Shown: positions 1 through 7,340, counted from the stretch's first letter. The stretch is DNA of 55,383 bases from Hoylesella timonensis 4401737 = DSM 22865 = JCM 15640 (GCF_000455445.1 NZ_HG417090.1:8190-63572); one strand, 5' to 3'. A program made the numbers and translations. The notes: generated by a model from the sequence alone, not told the origin.

Positions 1-81
1 ACGGAGCATTACAGGCGACTTTCCTTCTTTGTTCTCATAGTTTGAGCGTAGGTAGAAGGACACCTTGAAATTTGTTCTCAT
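1..81 (-). CDS. Tyrosine recombinase (integrase), N-terminal fragment cut by window edge
   Basis: Read on the minus strand from the ATG at 81, the sequence gives 27 residues starting MRTNFKVSFYLRSNY and running off the window. Short basic starts with a predicted strand pattern like this are typical of the arm-binding N-terminus of Bacteroidetes conjugative-transposon integrases. The catalytic part is outside the window, so activity cannot be judged. It is divergent from the second integrase and is preceded by several TGTAGCA repeats. It may belong to a neighbouring element. Family inference rests only on the N-terminus. Confidence 0.55.
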   Translation of the reverse strand, partial: MRTNFKVSFYLRSNYENKEGKSPVMLR

Positions 82-98
82 AATGCATCATTCTTTTG

Positions 99-233
99 TG
101 TAGCACTCGGCTGCAAAGTTAATACTTAATACCTTGAAAAAGAAAGAGTTGATGCCGTCAATATGGTATTCAAAATCCCGTCACTGCTACATTTTTTGCT
201 ACTGCAATTTTTGTGTAGCAGTAAGTGTAGCAG
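99..233. repeat. Cluster of TGTAGCA direct and inverted repeats upstream of the left integrase
   Basis: TGTAGCA or its complement occurs at 99-105, 184-191 (CTGCTACA), 197-202 (TGCTAC), 214-221 and 226-233 (TGTAGCAG). The cluster lies immediately upstream of the minus-strand integrase start. Tyrosine recombinases bind arm-type repeats in such places, and operators are also possible. The repeats are seen directly; the binding role is inferred. Confidence 0.5.
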
Positions 234-303
234 AAATTGACCGAAAGATGACTGTCAAAATATAGGGTTATGCCGTCAGGCTATGGAGGTATATACAAAG
301 AAA

Positions 304-335
304 AATCGTTGTAAAACCTTGATTTTACAACGATT
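304..335. terminator. Perfect 13-bp inverted repeat between the two integrase genes
   Basis: AATCGTTGTAAAA (304-316) and its exact complement (323-335) are separated by a six-base loop. A short T run (341-345) follows five bases after the stem. It could be a factor-independent terminator shielding one element from its neighbour, or a recombinase site. No gene ends directly next to it, so the terminator call is tentative. Confidence 0.4.
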
Positions 336-392
336 AGCTAATTTTTGAAGGCTAAATTGACAACCCTTGTGAAGTCCTTTTGAAGCCTATTA

Positions 393-409
393 GCGGAGAG
401 AGAGGGATG
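393..409 (-). other. tRNA-Ser 3'-end remnant, candidate attachment-site core
   Basis: Read on the minus strand the bases give ATCCCTCTCTCTCCGCT, matching the T-stem plus acceptor 3' strand of bacterial tRNA-Ser genes. The rest of the tRNA is absent: the flanks do not fold into its arms. Tyrosine integrases commonly target tRNA 3' ends and leave such a short direct repeat at one end of the element. The position about 300 bases upstream of the integrase at 716 fits. No second copy was noticed in this window. Confidence 0.5.
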
Positions 410-537
410 AAGACTATAAAACAAAATCATTTAACATCATTATCAAATAATATCAAAACATCTTGAAAATCAACTCCTTGTTGATATGTTTTGAAAATAT
501 ATTGTTCGATTGATAATGTTAGTTCCAATAATCCGCC

Positions 538-662
538 TCAAAAAGTGGGTCAAGCGGTGGGTCAAGAAAAGGAGTTCAAAAATTCCTTCACTAATATAAC
601 TCGCCCAGTCATTCAAAAAAATATTTTTACAAAACCATTTTACAGCCAAAAAGTGGGTCAAA
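538..662 (+). repeat. Three GTGGGTCAA direct repeats upstream of int
   Basis: GTGGGTCAAG occurs at 545-554 and 557-566, and GTGGGTCAAA at 653-662. The first and third copies share the longer context CAAAAAGTGGGTCAA. The cluster lies between the tRNA-Ser remnant and the integrase start, where integrase arm sites are expected. A 62-codon ORF spanning them has no recognisable product and is not called. Confidence 0.45.
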
Positions 663-715
663 AGATAGGTAAAAGATGATGGATTTGATTAACTTTGAAA
701 TAAAAGTTATCAGAT

Positions 716-2026
716 ATGATCATCAAGCGAACAATAAAATACTCTATTCAAAACCAGCGTAATGCTGGAAGCCGACTTCGTATGCGTGTTTCGTACAATG
801 GTTGCAGGGTGGATTTTCAGACAGGAATCGTTTTGAACAAGGAGTATTGGGATGATGTGCAACAGCGTGTATTACCTTTGAACTCTAATGTTGTCATGGC
901 TACTGATCTAAACGATCAGCTTTCTCAGATGTTGACAGATATGATAGCAGTATTTCGAGAATATGAACTTCTAAATGTAGTACCGACAGTGCCAGAACTT
1001 CGCAATTCTTTCACAAAACAACGTTCCTCTCACACACAAACCGCACACCAGAGCAAGAAAAAAGATAGTACTCTAACCGTTCAACAAGTGGATAAAAAAA
1101 GGAACGGAACAAAAGATAAGGGTTTCTGGAAGTATTTTGATGAATTTGTCAAAGTTAATGGAAAATTGAACGACTGGACTTCTGCAACCTATGAAAAATT
1201 TGCTGCACTTCGGAATCATCTATTTACTTTCGACAAAAAGCTCACCTTTGACAAGTTTGATGAAGATGGCATAGCGAACTTTATTGATTATCTTGGCAAA
1301 AAAGGTATGAAAAACAGTACCATCAACAAGCAACTTGGTTTCTTGCGGTGGTTTTTGCGTTGGTGCTACGAGAAAGGCTATCATACAAACCATACATTTG
1401 AATACTACAAGCCAAAGTTGAAAAATACGACCAAACGTGTTGTGTTCTTGACAGCAGAAGAACTGAATACGCTTGAAACATTTCAAATACCTGACAAGTA
1501 TGTAGCCCTCGGTCCTGTACGTGATGTATTTCTCTTCACTTGCTACACTGGCTTACGTTACTCGGACGCTTGCAACCTTACATGGGATGATATACATAAT
1601 GGAAAGATAGAGATAGTAACCGTCAAGACCTCTGATCGTCTTCTCATAGAAATCAATTCAAAGGCACAAGCTATACTGGATAAGTACGCAGAAATACATT
1701 TTCCTAACAAGAAGGTTTTGCCGGTAGTAAGTAATCAAAAGATGAACAAACACCTGCATACGCTTTGTAAGTTGGCAGGCATAGATGGATCTATCAAATC
1801 AACCCACTATGAGGGAAATAAGCGAGTCGACGAAGTACACCCCAAATACGAACTTATAGGTACACACTGTGGACGACGTACTTTCATTTGCACCGCATTG
1901 GCAAAAGGAATACCGCCCAGTGTAATAATGAAGTGGACTGGTCATAGTGATTATAAGGCCATGAAGCCCTATATCGATATAGCCGATGAGGTAAAATCTG
2001 AATATATGAAACAGTTTGACAAATAA
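716..2026 (+). CDS. int: Tyrosine recombinase / integrase
   Basis: A 436-residue site-specific recombinase that would integrate and excise the element. Residues 1-100 form a basic arm-binding region, about 135-230 the SAM-like core-binding domain and about 240-430 the catalytic domain. Family catalytic residues are visible: R281 in TGLRYSDACNL, K304, H384 and R387 in THCGRRTF, H410 in TGHSDYKAM and the nucleophile Y419. Length is normal for Bacteroidetes integrases. The start follows an AT-rich spacer and leaves the arm domain complete. A tRNA-Ser fragment and direct repeats upstream suggest a tRNA target. It appears intact. Confidence 0.93.
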   Translation: MIIKRTIKYSIQNQRNAGSRLRMRVSYNGCRVDFQTGIVLNKEYWDDVQQRVLPLNSNVVMATDLNDQLSQMLTDMIAVFREYELLNVVPTVPELRNSFTKQRSSHTQTAHQSKKKDSTLTVQQVDKKRNGTKDKGFWKYFDEFVKVNGKLNDWTSATYEKFAALRNHLFTFDKKLTFDKFDEDGIANFIDYLGKKGMKNSTINKQLGFLRWFLRWCYEKGYHTNHTFEYYKPKLKNTTKRVVFLTAEELNTLETFQIPDKYVALGPVRDVFLFTCYTGLRYSDACNLTWDDIHNGKIEIVTVKTSDRLLIEINSKAQAILDKYAEIHFPNKKVLPVVSNQKMNKHLHTLCKLAGIDGSIKSTHYEGNKRVDEVHPKYELIGTHCGRRTFICTALAKGIPPSVIMKWTGHSDYKAMKPYIDIADEVKSEYMKQFDK

Positions 2027-2065
2027 AAACATAGCTCAAAACACGCATTATGAAATAATTTTTAT

Positions 2066-2217
2066 TATATTTGCAATGTCGTTACGATGCACTTTAATAC
2101 ATTTGTCGATTTGGTAGATAGCTTTCTTCCCGACAGCCTTTAATAAATTTTCGCAACGACAAGTGACCTTCCAAACCAAAGGTCATCATTATGTCTAAAC
2201 GTATTAAAGTGTAAAAT
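2066..2217 (+). promoter_or_regulatory. Promoter and structured leader A (CTTTAAT-family leader) of the DUF3853 gene
   Basis: A -7 box TATATTTGC (2066-2074) is followed by stem P1, GTCGTTACGA (2078-2087) with TCGCAACGAC (2151-2160), one mismatch. Inside are R1 CACTTTAATAC (2090-2100), a hairpin closed by TGTCG (2104-2108) and CGACA (2131-2135), and R2 CTTTAATA (2138-2145). Then come hairpin TGACCTT/AAGGTCA (2164-2170, 2179-2185) and R3 GTATTAAAGTG (2201-2211), six bases before the ATG. R3 is perfectly complementary to R1 (11 bp) and to R2 (8 bp), so alternative folds are possible. A seven-codon ORF MSKRIKV (2191-2214) overlaps R3. Confidence 0.65.
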
Positions 2218-2505
2218 ATGGAATTATCAGAATCATTCCTGAAAACCCCATTGGCAGAGCTATCCGTTAAGGATTTCGTCAGTCTTTTGAAAGAATACCA
2301 AGGCAGCTATGAAACATCATCAGAACAGTTGTTTGATGAAGACGTATGGGTGTCAGGGTATAAGAACCTTGCCAAATATTTGCATTGCAGTGTACCTACC
2401 GTATGCCGTCTTGTAAAGACTGGTAAAATCGATCCTGCCATCAGGAAGATAGGCGCAACCTATTGGTTTAACAAGAATATGATACGAGATTTAATGAAGG
2501 TATGA
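2218..2505 (+). CDS. DUF3853-family helix-turn-helix protein
   Basis: A 95-residue protein of the kind found next to integrases in Bacteroidetes mobile elements. Residues about 50-90 (WVSGYKNLAKYLHCSVPTVCRL, then a YWFNKNMI ending) read like an excisionase-type winged helix: a small domain choosing a target by a recognition helix, followed by a short wing. Likely role is control of excision or of element genes. It has its own promoter and the structured leader A, whose R3 segment covers the ribosome-binding region, so translation may be gated. Exact function is inferred from family and position. Confidence 0.75.
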   Translation: MELSESFLKTPLAELSVKDFVSLLKEYQGSYETSSEQLFDEDVWVSGYKNLAKYLHCSVPTVCRLVKTGKIDPAIRKIGATYWFNKNMIRDLMKV

Positions 2506-2508
2506 GGC

Positions 2509-2601
2509 ATGAAGAAATTCCTTAAATCAATAAATTTAGTAGAATGGCTCCTGATTAGAAAAAAAAGAATTATCAGTTCCAGACTACTAAATGCAGAATA
2601 A
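2509..2601 (+). CDS. Possible 30-residue basic peptide
   Basis: A short ORF starting four bases after the DUF3853 stop. It encodes a peptide beginning MKKFLKSINLVEWLLI and rich in Lys and Arg. It could be an amphipathic or membrane-binding peptide. Size alone gives weak support; the close spacing behind the DUF3853 gene is the only contextual evidence. Confidence 0.25.
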   Translation: MKKFLKSINLVEWLLIRKKRIISSRLLNAE

Positions 2602-2627
2602 ATTCTTGGCAGCAGTTTTCAGATACT

Positions 2628-2708
2628 ATGTCACTATTGGCTATCGTTGCTGGTGTCATAACTATCATTACTAAAAGAATAAACAAAAAAAGTGAATTAG
2701 AGATATAA
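2628..2708 (+). CDS. Possible 26-residue single-pass membrane peptide
   Basis: The ORF starts MSLLAIVAGVITIITKR and ends with a charged tail. A hydrophobic stretch of about 14 residues followed by Lys/Arg residues resembles small membrane peptides, including type I toxins, but no antitoxin RNA was identified. Such ORFs occur by chance in AT-rich DNA. Confidence 0.25.
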   Translation: MSLLAIVAGVITIITKRINKKSELEI

Positions 2709-2750
2709 CTTATGCTTTAGCAACCATATTCACGTCAGACCGCAACAAGG

Positions 2751-2927
2751 ATGAATAAACTTATCAAAAGAAGGTATAACTTGGTATATTGTTTGAGAAA
2801 GAAGGGAGTCAGATGCCTGTCCAAGGAGCGAATTATATTCTTTCCTTACAATCAAAATCCAAACGCAGTCAGGCAGATAAGTTGCTTGTGTCGAGAATAT
2901 CACTTTCACGTTCAGTTAGAATTGTAA
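2751..2927 (+). CDS. Small basic hypothetical protein (58 aa)
   Basis: A 58-codon ORF starting MNKLIKRRYNLVYCLRKKG and ending before the next gene's ribosome-binding region. It is strongly basic, with several cysteines and aromatic residues, and fits neatly between flanking genes. I do not recognise the family. Its composition is less random than the surrounding AT-rich sequence, which favours a real gene. Confidence 0.4.
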   Translation: MNKLIKRRYNLVYCLRKKGVRCLSKERIIFFPYNQNPNAVRQISCLCREYHFHVQLEL

Positions 2928-2941
2928 AAAAATAAATAATT

Positions 2942-3526
2942 ATGCGCAAAGAAAATAAAATTTTAGTAACCCAAATTGGTGATATTGAAGAGGTAGATGT
3001 CATCTTTGATGATGATAATAACCTATTTTTATATTCTTATAGTGGAGAAGACGAGTTTTATAGACCAGATGGGGCTTATAAAATATTCGATAATAAGGAA
3101 CAAGCCGAAGAGTATGTGAGAGAAAACATAATTCCTTTCGACAAAAATAAAGTCAAAGAGTATCTTACTAAAAGATATGAAGTTAATTCTATCAGTGAAA
3201 TGAAAGATATTTTACCTGACAGTATTATTAAGAAGTGTTCGCGCCCCTTCCTTCACATATGCGATTTGGGGTGTATTCAATATGATCTTCTTAGAAATGC
3301 ACTAAAAGGTATTTTCTGTATTAATGCAATAACCTTCAGAAAAGAAGAAGTTGCATACATCAAGCATGGGAAAGATGACTGGGTTGAAATTACATTAAAA
3401 GATGGTACAAAAGTAACACCTCGAAATGAGGATGAAAATTTAATCATCCGCTGGTGCTTCGGAGGCAATCCTTCAGGAGTCCATTATACGAATATCAAAA
3501 AACCTGTGGAAACAGAAGAGGATTAA
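2942..3526 (+). CDS. Hypothetical protein (194 aa)
   Basis: An acidic soluble protein without signal peptide or membrane segment. The N-terminal half contains clusters of Asp and Glu. A middle region (about residues 70-110) reads like a DUF2442-type or transcription-factor-tethering segment, but I cannot name it. A C-terminal strand-rich part (KEEVAYIKHGKDDWVEITLKDG) suggests a small beta domain. It stands alone between the small ORFs and hipB and is probably an accessory gene of the element. No function is assigned. Confidence 0.6.
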   Translation: MRKENKILVTQIGDIEEVDVIFDDDNNLFLYSYSGEDEFYRPDGAYKIFDNKEQAEEYVRENIIPFDKNKVKEYLTKRYEVNSISEMKDILPDSIIKKCSRPFLHICDLGCIQYDLLRNALKGIFCINAITFRKEEVAYIKHGKDDWVEITLKDGTKVTPRNEDENLIIRWCFGGNPSGVHYTNIKKPVETEED

Positions 3527-3578
3527 GTAAAGAATAAAAAATATACCAGAATAAAGTAATATAAACTAAACATATTAT

Positions 3579-3604
3579 TGTATCTTTGCACCGTAAAAGA
3601 TACA
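3579..3604 (+). promoter_or_regulatory. hipBA promoter with overlapping dyad operator
   Basis: The -7 element TATCTTTGC (3581-3589) lies inside a perfect dyad: TGTATCTT (3579-3586) and AAGATACA (3597-3604), separated by ten bases. HipB of E. coli recognises TATCC-N8-GGATA sites and represses its own operon; this TATC/GATA dyad is analogous. A bound repressor would cover the promoter and the transcription start, giving autoregulation. The geometry is seen; HipB binding is inferred. Confidence 0.65.
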
Positions 3605-3606
3605 TT

Positions 3607-3924
3607 ATGACAAAGTTTACTAAAGCTAACTGGATGACCAGAGCATTACAAGAGAAGTTAAACGTGGTGGGCGAGCAGTTCCGCCTTGCCCGATTGCGCC
3701 GAGACCTGACGATGGACCAGGTAGCTCAACGTGCGCAATGCACAAGGCTTACCCTATCACGTTTGGAGAAAGGTGAGCCTACAGTGTCTTTCGGTGTGGT
3801 AATGCGAGTGCTCAATGCCCTGCAACTCGAAGATGACATTCTTCATTTGGCTAAAGACGATGAGTTAGGACACATGATACAGGACTTGGGTATCAAGAAT
3901 AAGAAACGAGCTTCAAAAAGATAA
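3607..3924 (+). CDS. hipB: HipB-like antitoxin, XRE-family repressor
   Basis: A 105-residue helix-turn-helix protein. The Cro/C1-type domain spans about residues 15-75, with MDQVAQRAQCTRLTLSRLEKGE as helices 2 and 3. As the antitoxin of a HipBA pair it should bind HipA and the promoter dyad immediately upstream. I start at ATG 3607: an upstream TTG at 3586 in frame lies inside the -7 box and cannot be in the transcript. The gene ends three bases before hipA, so the two are translationally linked. The basic C-terminal tail (KNKKRASKR) may contact DNA or HipA. Confidence 0.88.
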   Translation: MTKFTKANWMTRALQEKLNVVGEQFRLARLRRDLTMDQVAQRAQCTRLTLSRLEKGEPTVSFGVVMRVLNALQLEDDILHLAKDDELGHMIQDLGIKNKKRASKR

Positions 3925-3927
3925 CAC

Positions 3928-5202
3928 ATGGAAAAGTTAGATGTTATAGCCAGTTTCGACTGGATGGATAAAGAAGAGAAAGTTGGCTCTCTTGGGCATG
4001 AATACCTAAGAGGTTCTGACGTGTTCTCTTTTGAGTTTGATAAAACATGGCTCAAACGCTATCCCAAGATAGACTTTGGATGTGATCTTCGCCCTTACAC
4101 TGGCGTACAATATAGCCAGGGTAATCATATCTTCGGTTGCTTCTCTGATGCTCTTCCTGACAGATGGGGTCGACGGTTGATAGACCTCCGTGCCTCACTG
4201 GAGACAGAAGGGAAAGCAAGCCATACCTTATCTGATTGGGACTATCTCAAAGGTGTGGAAGATGAGATGCGTATGGGTGGCTTCCGCTTCCAAGACCCAG
4301 CAGACGGTACTTTTATCAGTTCTACTCCCAGTTACAGTGTTCCACCCACCATACACATTGACGAACTTCTGCAAGCAGCCAAGGAGATTGAGAAAAGCGA
4401 ATACAAGCATTTGGAGCCTGAAAAGAAATGGGTGCAACGTCTCTTCCAGCCTGGTTCCTCGATGGGAGGCGCACGTCCGAAGGCTTGTGTGCAAAGTGGC
4501 GGTCAGCTTTATCTTGCCAAATTTCCTTCCATCAATGACGACATCAACGCATCTCGATGGGAACACTTTGCCCACCTGATGGCTAAAGAGTGTGGCATCA
4601 CCGTGGCAGAAACACAAGTCATCAAAGCTGGCACTGGTCAGGATATACTTCTGTCTAAGCGGTTTGACAGAACAGAGGATAATAAGAGAATCCACATGGC
4701 TTCCTCGCTCACCGTTCTCGGTCTCGCTGATGGCGATGGGCAAAGGAATGGCAAAGGCTATTTGGATATAGTGGACTTTATCATTTCAGGCGGTGGCAAC
4801 CATATAGAGGCTAACTTGGAAGAATTATACAGGCGAGTTGCCTTCAATATCTGTATTGGCAATACCGACGATCACTTTAGGAATCATGCCTTCCTGCTTG
4901 GTAAGGATGGCTGGGAATTGTCCCCTGCCTATGACATGAACCCAACGAACAGTATGTTTCAGGCATTGCTTATCGATGCCAATACAAATGAAAGCTCCCT
5001 CAACCACCTTTACAATGCCCATGAGCTTTATATGCTGGATGAGACCACCGCAAGAGGCATTATCATGGATGTAACAAGGAACATGAAGTATTGGGAGAGT
5101 ATGGCAGAGGACATAGGACTTCCCCGACGAGAGATAACATACTTCACAGATCGTTTTGAACAGGGTATGGAATTTCAATATGGAGCAGGTCTTCGTCGAT
5201 GA
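3928..5202 (+). CDS. hipA: HipA-like serine/threonine kinase toxin
   Basis: A 424-residue member of the HipA kinase family, whose E. coli member phosphorylates glutamyl-tRNA synthetase and induces dormancy. Visible features are a glycine-rich loop GSSMGGARPK (176-185), lysine K198 in YLAKF, catalytic loop GNTDDHFRNH (311-320) and metal-binding SPAYDMNP with D336. No key residue seems missing. With hipB it forms a type II toxin-antitoxin pair that would stabilise the mobile element in its host. The substrate cannot be read from sequence. Confidence 0.9.
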   Translation: MEKLDVIASFDWMDKEEKVGSLGHEYLRGSDVFSFEFDKTWLKRYPKIDFGCDLRPYTGVQYSQGNHIFGCFSDALPDRWGRRLIDLRASLETEGKASHTLSDWDYLKGVEDEMRMGGFRFQDPADGTFISSTPSYSVPPTIHIDELLQAAKEIEKSEYKHLEPEKKWVQRLFQPGSSMGGARPKACVQSGGQLYLAKFPSINDDINASRWEHFAHLMAKECGITVAETQVIKAGTGQDILLSKRFDRTEDNKRIHMASSLTVLGLADGDGQRNGKGYLDIVDFIISGGGNHIEANLEELYRRVAFNICIGNTDDHFRNHAFLLGKDGWELSPAYDMNPTNSMFQALLIDANTNESSLNHLYNAHELYMLDETTARGIIMDVTRNMKYWESMAEDIGLPRREITYFTDRFEQGMEFQYGAGLRR

Positions 5203-5212
5203 GATTAAATTA

Positions 5213-5240
5213 GGGAGGCATTCTATCTGCCTCCCATTTT
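5213..5240 (+). terminator. Terminator after hipA
   Basis: GGGAGGCA (5213-5220) pairs with TGCCTCCC (5228-5235) around a seven-base loop, followed by ATTTT. This is a convincing factor-independent terminator 11 bases after the hipA stop. Confidence 0.8.
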
Positions 5241-5287
5241 GCTTATACTGTATTAAAACATCATTCATGCTTTTATGCAAGATAACT

Positions 5288-5359
5288 TAACATAAAAGCA
5301 AAACAACAAATAAGCATAAAAACAAAATATATACTTTCCAAGCAAGCATAAAGTTTGCC
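5288..5359. repeat. Distant copy of the 72-bp origin-region repeat
   Basis: Bases 5297-5359 match 38938-39000 (unit 3 of the tandem array near rep) with only one difference that I can see. The neighbouring sequence is unrelated. The copy sits in the non-coding, A-rich 5241-5430 stretch after hipA. It may be a second binding site for a replication or partition protein, or a relic of duplication. Confidence 0.7.
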
Positions 5360-5431
5360 AAACAAGAAATTTGATTTTATGTAAAACAAAAAAATCATGC
5401 CTTTTTTCTTGCAACATTGGCCGACTTTTTC

Positions 5432-5651
5432 TATCTTTGCAACATCATATTAATTGCTCTCCCCCTTTGTTCGGGTGTCAAGGCAGACTTGTACTGTTGT
5501 GAGCGAATTACATGTTATGGGGTCCCTCTCCAATGGGTATTTGCCCAAGTGACCTACCAAACTATGGAGATTGTTGTTTTAGCAGGTTTTCTTTAAAACC
5601 GCAACAATCACGCCCTAAGTGGGTGCATAGTTTAGTAACGTGTATTTAAAT
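5432..5651 (+). promoter_or_regulatory. Promoter and long structured leader D before the lipoprotein-parA operon
   Basis: The -7 box TATCTTTGC (5432-5440) is followed by about 200 untranslated bases. Helices visible by eye: GGTC...GACC enclosing TGGG...CCCA; AAACTATG pairing with CATAGTTT shortly before the start codon; inside it ATTGTTG with CAACAAT, enclosing GGTTTT/AAAACC. The 3' helix ends about 20 bases before the start codon, so it could affect translation. It lacks the CTTTAAT motif of leaders A, B, C and G and is probably a separate regulatory RNA. Confidence 0.55.
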
Positions 5652-6167
5652 ATGATAAAAATGAAGAAAAATTATTTTTTGATTGCAGCAATGACAGCGA
5701 GTCTATCTTTGCCAGTGTCCTTTACCTCGTGTGGTTCTAACGGCTACGATGACGGTATTGAAGCTATTGATGCAGCAAACTCTGTCATCAGAATGAAAAT
5801 CTCCTTGTCAGGCGACTATGCCAAGTTCGATCCGTTCCTTTCCTTTAAAGCCTGGGACTTGAAAGGCAAGGGCAAGGATATTCACACTTCGACAGGTAAA
5901 GATGTGAATATGATTTGGGAGCAGTATTATGAGAAAAGTCCATTCTCTACGGCATCTGCTCAAATCAAAGGCTCTTATTCGTCTTTTTCTGCCTCACTTA
6001 TTCTTACCAACTCTGACAGACAGGAGGGTAAAGTAAGTATCCGTGCCACGGTGTACAAAGATGAAAAAGTTATTCGTGACCAGACTTTGAACGTAGAAAT
6101 ACTGCCTTCTGACATATCAACCAGTATAGGCTATGTACCAGAGCAAGGTTTCACAAAGATCAATTAG
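5652..6167 (+). CDS. Lipoprotein of unknown function, first gene of the ParA operon
   Basis: The N-terminus is Lys-rich, then hydrophobic, and ends in a lipobox-like SFTSC, so the mature protein should be lipid-anchored outside the cytoplasmic membrane. The mature part (about 145 residues) is strand-rich with a C-terminal EVKVSIRAT-like pattern suggesting an immunoglobulin-like fold; I do not recognise the family. ATG 5661 (MKKNYF) is an equally good start. It lies 11 bases before the ParA gene behind leader D and may be a transfer-apparatus or surface-exclusion lipoprotein, but that is guesswork. Confidence 0.7.
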   Translation: MIKMKKNYFLIAAMTASLSLPVSFTSCGSNGYDDGIEAIDAANSVIRMKISLSGDYAKFDPFLSFKAWDLKGKGKDIHTSTGKDVNMIWEQYYEKSPFSTASAQIKGSYSSFSASLILTNSDRQEGKVSIRATVYKDEKVIRDQTLNVEILPSDISTSIGYVPEQGFTKIN

Positions 6168-6178
6168 GAGGATAGACG

Positions 6179-6865
6179 ATGGAACAACAAGAAAACAGAA
6201 TTGTCCTTTTTGCCAATCAAAAAGGAGGAGTCGGTAAAACTACCCTATGTGGTTTGTTTGCAAACTATCTCTCCGTTGATAGGAAAGTGCCCTTGCTCGT
6301 TATTGATGCCGACCCACAACAGACTTTCTCGGGTCGTCGTAAGGATGACTTGCGCAGACAGGCAGATGTTCCCTATGTGGTACAGTCTATGACTATCAAG
6401 AATCCCGAAAATACCCTCACCATCATGAAGAACCTGCGCACACTGCCAGGTACGACGGTGATTGATACCCCAGGTAGTTTGACACAAGACGGTATGCTCC
6501 AGCTCTTGATCAATGCCGATTACATCATTTGCCCCTATCACTACGATCTCAACACGATAGATTCCACACGTGCCTTTATCCTTGCGGTATTCCGTTTGCG
6601 TCAGACTCACCCACAAATCAGAGCACAATTCATCTTTGTCTGCAACAAGTACGATGTGCGAATAGGCAAAGGAAGCGAGTTGAAGGCATGGAAGATTGTG
6701 GACGAATACTTTCAGAAGTTCGGTATTCTCGCTCCTCGCATAGGTAGTTATGCTGACTTGGAACGTTACAACACTATTGGCAACAACGACAAGATGGCTA
6801 AACATATCAAACGTTGTTTTAATTTCATTTACAAGACCATATATAACATAGAAGACAATGAGTAA
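6179..6865 (+). CDS. parA: ParA-family ATPase (TraA-like)
   Basis: A 228-residue P-loop ATPase with the deviant Walker A motif KGGVGKTT (residues 14-21), a switch-like DADPQQT and a TVIDTPG Walker B region. ParA/MinD ATPases move DNA or position protein complexes. In Bacteroidetes conjugative transposons a ParA homologue (TraA) opens the transfer region, so it may partition the excised element or place the transfer machine. Its stop overlaps the start of the next gene by eight bases, indicating coupling. The length is typical of small ParA proteins. Confidence 0.9.
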   Translation: MEQQENRIVLFANQKGGVGKTTLCGLFANYLSVDRKVPLLVIDADPQQTFSGRRKDDLRRQADVPYVVQSMTIKNPENTLTIMKNLRTLPGTTVIDTPGSLTQDGMLQLLINADYIICPYHYDLNTIDSTRAFILAVFRLRQTHPQIRAQFIFVCNKYDVRIGKGSELKAWKIVDEYFQKFGILAPRIGSYADLERYNTIGNNDKMAKHIKRCFNFIYKTIYNIEDNE

Positions 6866-7340
6866 GTATAAATCAGATATAGCCGACTCTGCATCGAATA
6901 TGATGCAGCTGTCAGGAACATTGGAAGGGATGCTCCAGGATATTCATGGACAAAAGGAAGTTTCTACCTCACAAGAAGAGAGTATTGAAATTGCAACACC
7001 AGCAGTGCCACCTCCTACACCAGTAGCCCCGAAAAAGGCTAAAAGGCAGAAACAGCCTGTTTTATCCCAGGCTCCTGCTCCGACAATGGTAGATGGTGAT
7101 GAGCTTTGGACAGCCTTCTGTACCCAGTGTGCAGAAGAAGACAACTTGCCCAAAGTAGTAGGGAAAGATGGCAATATGACCCTTTGCAAAGTAAACAAGG
7201 ATATTCTTGCCACATTCCGTAAATATGCAGTCGGTGGCTACTCCACCCAAACCATCGTCAACGCCATCCTTCATAGTTTTGTGCTGCATTACAAGAAGGA
7301 GTTTAGTCAATACAAGGTTACAGGTAAGCCTCTGTTATAA
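6858..7340 (+). CDS. ParA partner / DUF3408-like protein
   Basis: A 160-residue protein overlapping the parA 3' end. The N-terminal half is Pro-, Ala- and Lys-rich and probably disordered (VPPPTPVAPKKAKRQKQ). The C-terminal half (about 95-155) has a helical segment VNKDILATFRKYAVGGYSTQTIVNAIL resembling the C-terminal DNA-binding region of DUF3408 proteins (TraB of CTnDOT-like elements). The order ParA then DUF3408 matches those elements, so a ParB-like centromere-binding role is plausible. Family assignment is moderate because only the C-terminus is similar. Confidence 0.65.
   Translation: MSKYKSDIADSASNMMQLSGTLEGMLQDIHGQKEVSTSQEESIEIATPAVPPPTPVAPKKAKRQKQPVLSQAPAPTMVDGDELWTAFCTQCAEEDNLPKVVGKDGNMTLCKVNKDILATFRKYAVGGYSTQTIVNAILHSFVLHYKKEFSQYKVTGKPLL

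Noticed and set aside
491..679. 62-codon plus-strand ORF containing repeated KVGQ segments
   Set aside because: Its repeats come from the GTGGGTCAA direct repeats before int. It has no recognisable family and no clear ribosome-binding site; treated as an attachment region.
3586..3606. Upstream TTG start for hipB
   Set aside because: It lies inside the -7 promoter element and would not be transcribed.
4190..5280. Several long minus- and plus-frame ORFs inside hipA
   Set aside because: They overlap a gene with intact kinase motifs and have no family features; shadows.
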